Origin: Siphonodentalium dalli
Taxonomy: Eukaryota; Mollusca; Scaphopoda; Gadilida; Siphonodentaliidae
Direction: 5' to 3'
Assembly (NCBI GenBank): GCA_032622095.1
Contig: CP136069.1
Location: 67,663,319 to 67,727,318, forward strand
Length of the DNA: 64,000 nucleotides
The position numbers and the translations under genes are program-made. The notes beneath the pieces are model-generated. The model ran no database searches. It had not been told where the DNA came from and worked only from the letters and a program-made list of their open reading frames with translations. The stretch's first letter is position 1; each line of letters begins with the position of its first letter. Below are positions 59,667 through 64,000 of the stretch, piece after piece.

Positions 59667-59742
59667 ATATGATATCGTGATTGGTGTTGTTGAGAGTATA
59701 TATTATATGATATCGTGATTGGTGTTGTTGAGAGTATATATT
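59667..59742. repeat. Perfect 38-bp tandem duplication
   Basis: ATATGATATCGTGATTGGTG through GAGAGTATATATT at 59,667-59,704 is repeated exactly at 59,705-59,742. Perfect identity implies a recent event. Confidence 0.93.
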
Positions 59743-60121
59743 ACTAATAAACTAATTTTGATAACTAAATCGGCTTTGTTGAAATTCCGTTGTTGTAACT
59801 GGATGCTACGGAGACCATCGAATCGGATTATGTATTATTAAAAATTTAAACGAGCGAAAATCGCGCCCGACTTAAACACAAGGAGACATTTATATATACC
59901 TCGTTACTTAAGGTCTGTTCTGAATGTTCGTTGTTCAAATGATAATATTGTCAGAATGGAGACATACTTGTAATAATACAGGTAGTGGCAGTTGAGTTGT
60001 ACAATGCAAGCAGAGAGACGTTTCTGCCTGTATTTTTCAGATAAAACGCTATCACTCAGTCAAAATGTCTGATCTTATTTATGACCAATTTGTTGAATAT
60101 TCAATTTCATATCAGAAACAC
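59743..60121. other. Non-coding stretch, nothing recognised
   Basis: No supported feature is seen between the duplication and the second inverted repeat. Confidence 0.45.
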
Positions 60122-60901
60122 GGCACAATCGTTTTGACGATTCTACGACCAATTTCACGATTCTGCGGCTTGACAACCACGGTGCTACGGCAGTTTAACG
60201 ATTCTACGACCTTATTATACGTTATACGTGATATGTTATGACAAACTTAGATACAGGAGCTTTTTACTGAATTGGGACGACAAAGGTGGGCTTCTTCTTG
60301 TTTTCATTGTATAGAGTAGACTTTGCAGGTCCACCAGGTTTACTCACGGAATACACACGGGGCTGAGATGTATACATAAAATGAGTCACAATCGGCTCGG
60401 TCAAATCTGGACCATCAGTTCAAACAACGAACAGATCGCTAAACGTCATTTCTTGGGCTACAAGGGGACAATAACAGTGCGAAAATTAACATCAAACGTA
60501 AGCTTTGATAAGCATAAATGTAGGATTTGTCAAATTCGTACCTCAATTTACGTAATATTCGATTAAACTCACACAGAAATGCAGTAACACTGTCAACTAT
60601 TTGGCAACGCCCCGGGTTCGACCATGACAACGACGATTGTGCGACTCGTTGAACGGTAATTTTCATTTGTAAACGACGTATCTGACACTGACCGGGCAGC
60701 TTAGTTCTGCATTAAGCCCATGTATGCTGCATCAATAATGATAAGCACAGTGCCTTCGTTGTAATGAACAGATCATGTATTCAATGCAGTACTGTGTATA
60801 TACTGATCGCCACATGTGATTCCATATATAGAGACCAAGTCACATAAGAGATGTTCACCTGTCACTAACCCAGCATTCTGACATTTGAACATGATCAAAT
60901 G
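60122..60901 (+). repeat. Left arm of a second inverted duplication (~780 bp)
   Basis: Reverse complement of 61,654-62,427 at roughly 85-90% identity by eye, from GGCACAATCGTTTTGACGAT to the block near ACATGATCAAATG. Both arms hold an open frame, SWSNPGRCQIVD...RYEFDKSYIY...FALLLSPCSPRND (minus strand 60,666-60,439 here). It has no recognised domain and may be incidental. Short GATTCTACGACC words recur near the outer end. Confidence 0.85.
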
Positions 60902-61653
60902 TTTTTTCTATATAATTATTATCGATACTTGATCGTTGTTATTACCGTGAATTTGTTGAAAATAACGTGCAGTGTGCCCCTTTAACGTGAGCCTTTTAAC
61001 AAGTAAATATATAACCGGTATAGGGTCGATTTTCGACAGAAAATAATATTCAAAAATAATTGATTTATTTGTGATTAAAATGTAGTTATCTAAAATATAA
61101 TTCCTTCGCACAGTCAATATTTGCCTCCAGATATGACATTTCTATGACATTTATTTCCGCTCTCAACTTCCCACGATGTAAATTTGTAAACTCATTTGTA
61201 GTATGCACACCGGTCATGTCTACCACAATACATATATTACCCACCAAAACACCCCATGTTAATAATATACGGCAAATTGGCGTCCGAACCAGTGGGGGGG
61301 GGGGGGGGTCATACATCCAGATGCGTATACGGTTTTACTGCATGTTTTCTGGTATCCATCCCTTTTATTTTTATCTTTTAAAAAATGTTGCTTATTATTT
61401 TCAGTTTCAGGTACCCACACCCATCCCCTCTTTCGATGAATTTTCGCTAATACTTTCCTACAAACACCTTTAAAAAAGTAACTCGACGGTCAATATCTTT
61501 ATGTGTAGGGCCAACCTGCGAATCAGAATATGACTAAAATAGCTTATAACTCATGTTATGGTGAGTGGTGGCATTTTCGAATGAACAAGTCACCTTTCAA
61601 AAATTACAAAACCACTGGGTTCAGTAAGAGGGAAGATGTTCAGATAAGTTGTG
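60902..61653. other. Spacer of the second inverted duplication
   Basis: About 750 bp between the arms, with a G-homopolymer at about 61,295-61,309. No transposase or other gene is seen. Confidence 0.5.
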
Positions 61654-62427
61654 CATTTGGTCATGTTAAAATGTCAGAATGCTGGTTTAGTGACAGGTGG
61701 ACATCTCTTATGTGACTTGGTCTCTGTGGCATCACATTTGGGGATAAGTATATACACAGTACTGCATTGAATCCATTACATGTTCATTGCCACGAAGGCA
61801 CGGTGCCTATATATAACACTATTTATGCAGCATACATGGGCTTAATGCAGAACTAAGCTGCCCGATCAGTGTCAGATACGTCGTATACAAATGAAAATTA
61901 CCGTTCAACGAGTCGCACAATCGTCGTGTCATGGTCGAACCCGGGGCGTTGCCAAATAGTTGACATTGTTACTGCATTTCTGTGTGAGTTTAATCGAATA
62001 TTGCGTCAATTGAGGTACGAATTTGACAAATCCTACATTTATACTTACCAAAGCTTACGTTGGATGTTACTTTTCGCACTGTTATTGTCCCCTTGTAGCC
62101 CAAGAAATGACTTTTAGCGATCGGTTCGTGGTTTGATCTGATGGTCCCGATTTGATCGAGCCGATTGTGACTCATTTTATGTATACATCTCAGCCCCGTA
62201 TGTATTCCGTGAGTCAACCTGGTGGACCTGCAAAGTCTACTCTATACAATGAAAACAAGAAGAAGCCCACTTTTGTCGTCCCAATTCAGTAAAAAGCTCC
62301 TGTATATAAGTTTGTCATAAAATATCACGTATAATAAGGTCGTAGAATCGTTAAACTGCCGTAGAACCGTGGTTGTCAAGCCGCAGAATCGTGACATTGG
62401 TCGTAGAATCGTCAAAACGATTGTGCC
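61654..62427 (-). repeat. Right arm of the second inverted duplication
   Basis: Complement of 60,122-60,901, ending with ...GTCGTAGAATCGTCAAAACG ATTGTGCC. The plus-strand open frame 61,869-62,117 matches the minus-strand frame of the other arm almost throughout. Confidence 0.85.
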
Positions 62428-62776
62428 CTGCATGAAAATGATCCCCGCAGCATGTTCGGAACCTGGTTTATAAGACTTATCATTATCACTTATACAGATC
62501 AAACACAGATCAATGATTGCTGCCAAAATTGGCTAACACGATCCATCTCCAGAGAGCAAACATCCTGCATGACACTTGTTACCAACACGGTAGTATGCCG
62601 TATTGCCATCTATGTATTATTCAAATTCATATGTACAACATCAAATATATATAACTTTTCTGTCAAAACCAAAGTGAGTGGTCCACCTCGGGGTCTGTGG
62701 TTTCCGGGCGTTGTCTTTCTATGTGTATACAAGAGGGATTCCAATGGCACTTTTCACATCAAGTTGATCAGTCCCA
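62428..62776. other. Possible 5' leader of the following LINE
   Basis: No coding motif. It lies directly upstream of the endonuclease ORF and may be its 5' UTR, but no family boundary is visible. Confidence 0.35.
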
Positions 62777-64000
62777 ATGGCGATTAGTATAATGGCATAC
62801 CGCAGTGCTATTGGAATCCACGATCTTCGCAAATGCAAGCGTGAGGTACACATAACTCGATACACACAGGGTTTCGTTATGAACTACAACACCATTCTTT
62901 TTTTGGCCGCCCTATCACTTATTATGTCGTCCGATGTGCATCCAAATCCGGGTACAATTGATCGAAAAAACGAAAATTCGTTAGCTATATTTCACTATAA
63001 TATCAGGAGCATACGATACAAATTGACAAAAATAGTTGATATGATTACCGATTTCGATATTCTCTGTTTCACGGAAACACACCTTGACCCGTCATTACCA
63101 TCATCTGATATTATGATTGATGGATATGGACCCCCTATCAGGAACGATCGCGATTCAAACGGCGGTGGGATCTGTGTCTATTTTTCTGACCAAGTATTGT
63201 CAGAACGACAGTCATCTCTCGAGTTTGACGACTCTATAATGTGGTTTAGAGTGATATCAAACAAAATGAGATACCTTTTAGCAGTGTCATATAGATCAGC
63301 TCAGTTCTGTGCACCTAACTACTGGGACCTCCTGGAGACTTCATTAGAATTGGCTTTAAAGGTATCAAATTCCGTAATACTGGTAGGTGATTTGAACTCA
63401 AATGCTTTTGATCCTTCTTCGGATTTAAATGAAATGAAAGCCCGTCTAGTAATCAGAAACCTTATTAATGAACCTACACGGGTAACTGACAATTCGCGAA
63501 CTTGTATAGATCCGATCTTGGTAAGTGATGGCATTGTGGCTATTGATTCGGGAGTTATAGACCCAGGGGTATCCGACCATTATGGAACGTATGCAGTTGT
63601 GGAACTCGATTATACCTTAAACCCCAATTTTGAACGGCACGTGTGGAATTATGGAGCCGCTGATTTTCAGCGCGCATCACAAATAATTAAAAATAAGGAC
63701 TGGCTTAAATTGACGAAAGGTTTTGGAGTAAACGAAACTGTTGAACTGTTCACTAACCATTTTTTAACTATTATGCGAGAAACTATACCTAGTCGCGTCG
63801 TTCTCATCAGACCGAAAGACAAATACTGATTCAACAGTGAGATTCGTAAGCAACTGAGAAAACGGGATAAACTGAGGAAAAAGGCTATTCATAGCGAAAA
63901 TTTAATTGATTGGAACACTTTTAAAAAGGCGCGAAATACCTTGAATAATATGAAAAAACAGGCAAGAAAAAAATTTGAAAACAATCTACAGCATAATCTA
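62777..64000 (+). mobile_element. APE-type LINE, ORF2 N-terminal endonuclease (runs off the window)
   Basis: The frame 62,777-63,829 encodes an apurinic-endonuclease-like domain that nicks target DNA. Motifs are HYNIRS with Asn75, FTETHLD with Glu100, GDLNSNAF with Asp205/Asn207 and the terminal SDHYGTY with Asp267/His268. The first ~50 residues include a hydrophobic segment (MNYNTILFLAALSLIM, from residue 35) followed by DVHPNPG (53-59), resembling a 2A-like sequence. The frame is interrupted by TGA at 63,827-63,829, where the family usually has Trp. It then continues open (FNSEIRKQLRKRDKLRKKA) to the window end, so the RT should lie beyond 64,000. Organisation fits CR1-like LINEs. ATG 62,777 or 62,879 could be the start. 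Confidence 0.88.

Noticed and set aside
60600-60640. tRNA-like B box (GGGTTCGACC) suggesting a tRNA or SINE
   Set aside because: No A box at the right distance, no cloverleaf and no acceptor stem. The sequence is part of the inverted duplication.

Overview
The window is animal nuclear DNA: AT-rich, gene-poor, without operons, and packed with eukaryotic repeats (non-LTR retrotransposon pieces, a Helitron, a tRNA-derived SINE, and MITEs with TA or TTAA target duplications). The SINE has a central part resembling the conserved core of molluscan SINEs. Together with the LINE types and an intronless peptide-receptor-like GPCR pair, this points to a lophotrochozoan, most likely a bivalve or other mollusc. 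The phylum is an inference; the species cannot be told from the window.

The largest structure is an inverted duplication. Left arm about 13,382-23,385 (+) matches right arm about 56,381-46,170 read on the minus strand, with a spacer of about 22.8 kb. Each arm carries one complete class A GPCR (18,845-19,858 + and 49,799-48,738 -, convergent), a conserved splice-acceptor-like site upstream, and a decayed second copy of the GPCR tail just downstream. The arms were then altered separately. The left gained blocks near 15.3-16.7, 17.64-17.96, 18.27-18.79 and 20.97-21.83 kb. The right gained blocks at 46.53-47.64 and 50.07-53.73 kb, the latter including a 2.9-kb Helitron.

Left flank (1-13.4 kb): a piggyBac-type MITE with two mirrored hairpins, a 1.5-kb foldback element, three tandem mariner-type MITEs, two copies plus a stray tail of an unrecognised ORF-bearing repeat, and a 15-bp minisatellite leading into a GC- and purine-rich block.

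Spacer (23.4-46.2 kb): a decayed L1/Tx1-type LINE; two terminal-inverted-repeat elements with related ends, one holding a nested SINE and the other a mirror-arranged satellite; a 540-bp palindrome; a long CT microsatellite; the most intact copy of the ORF-bearing repeat (40,099-40,917); and a decayed CR1/jockey-like LINE (minus) interrupted by a 490-bp insertion with a 13-bp target duplication.

Right flank (56.4-64 kb): two successive 3' pieces of another LINE family, a second inverted duplication (60,122-60,901 versus 61,654-62,427), and the 5' part of an APE-endonuclease LINE running off the window end.

The only genes that look functional are the two GPCRs. The 40.1-kb ORF is intact but belongs to a repeat family. 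I found no host-defence, biosynthetic or other multi-gene system. The less ordinary material is structural: the GPCR-bearing inverted duplication, the mirrored satellite inside a TIR element, the double-hairpin MITE and the ORF-bearing repeat.
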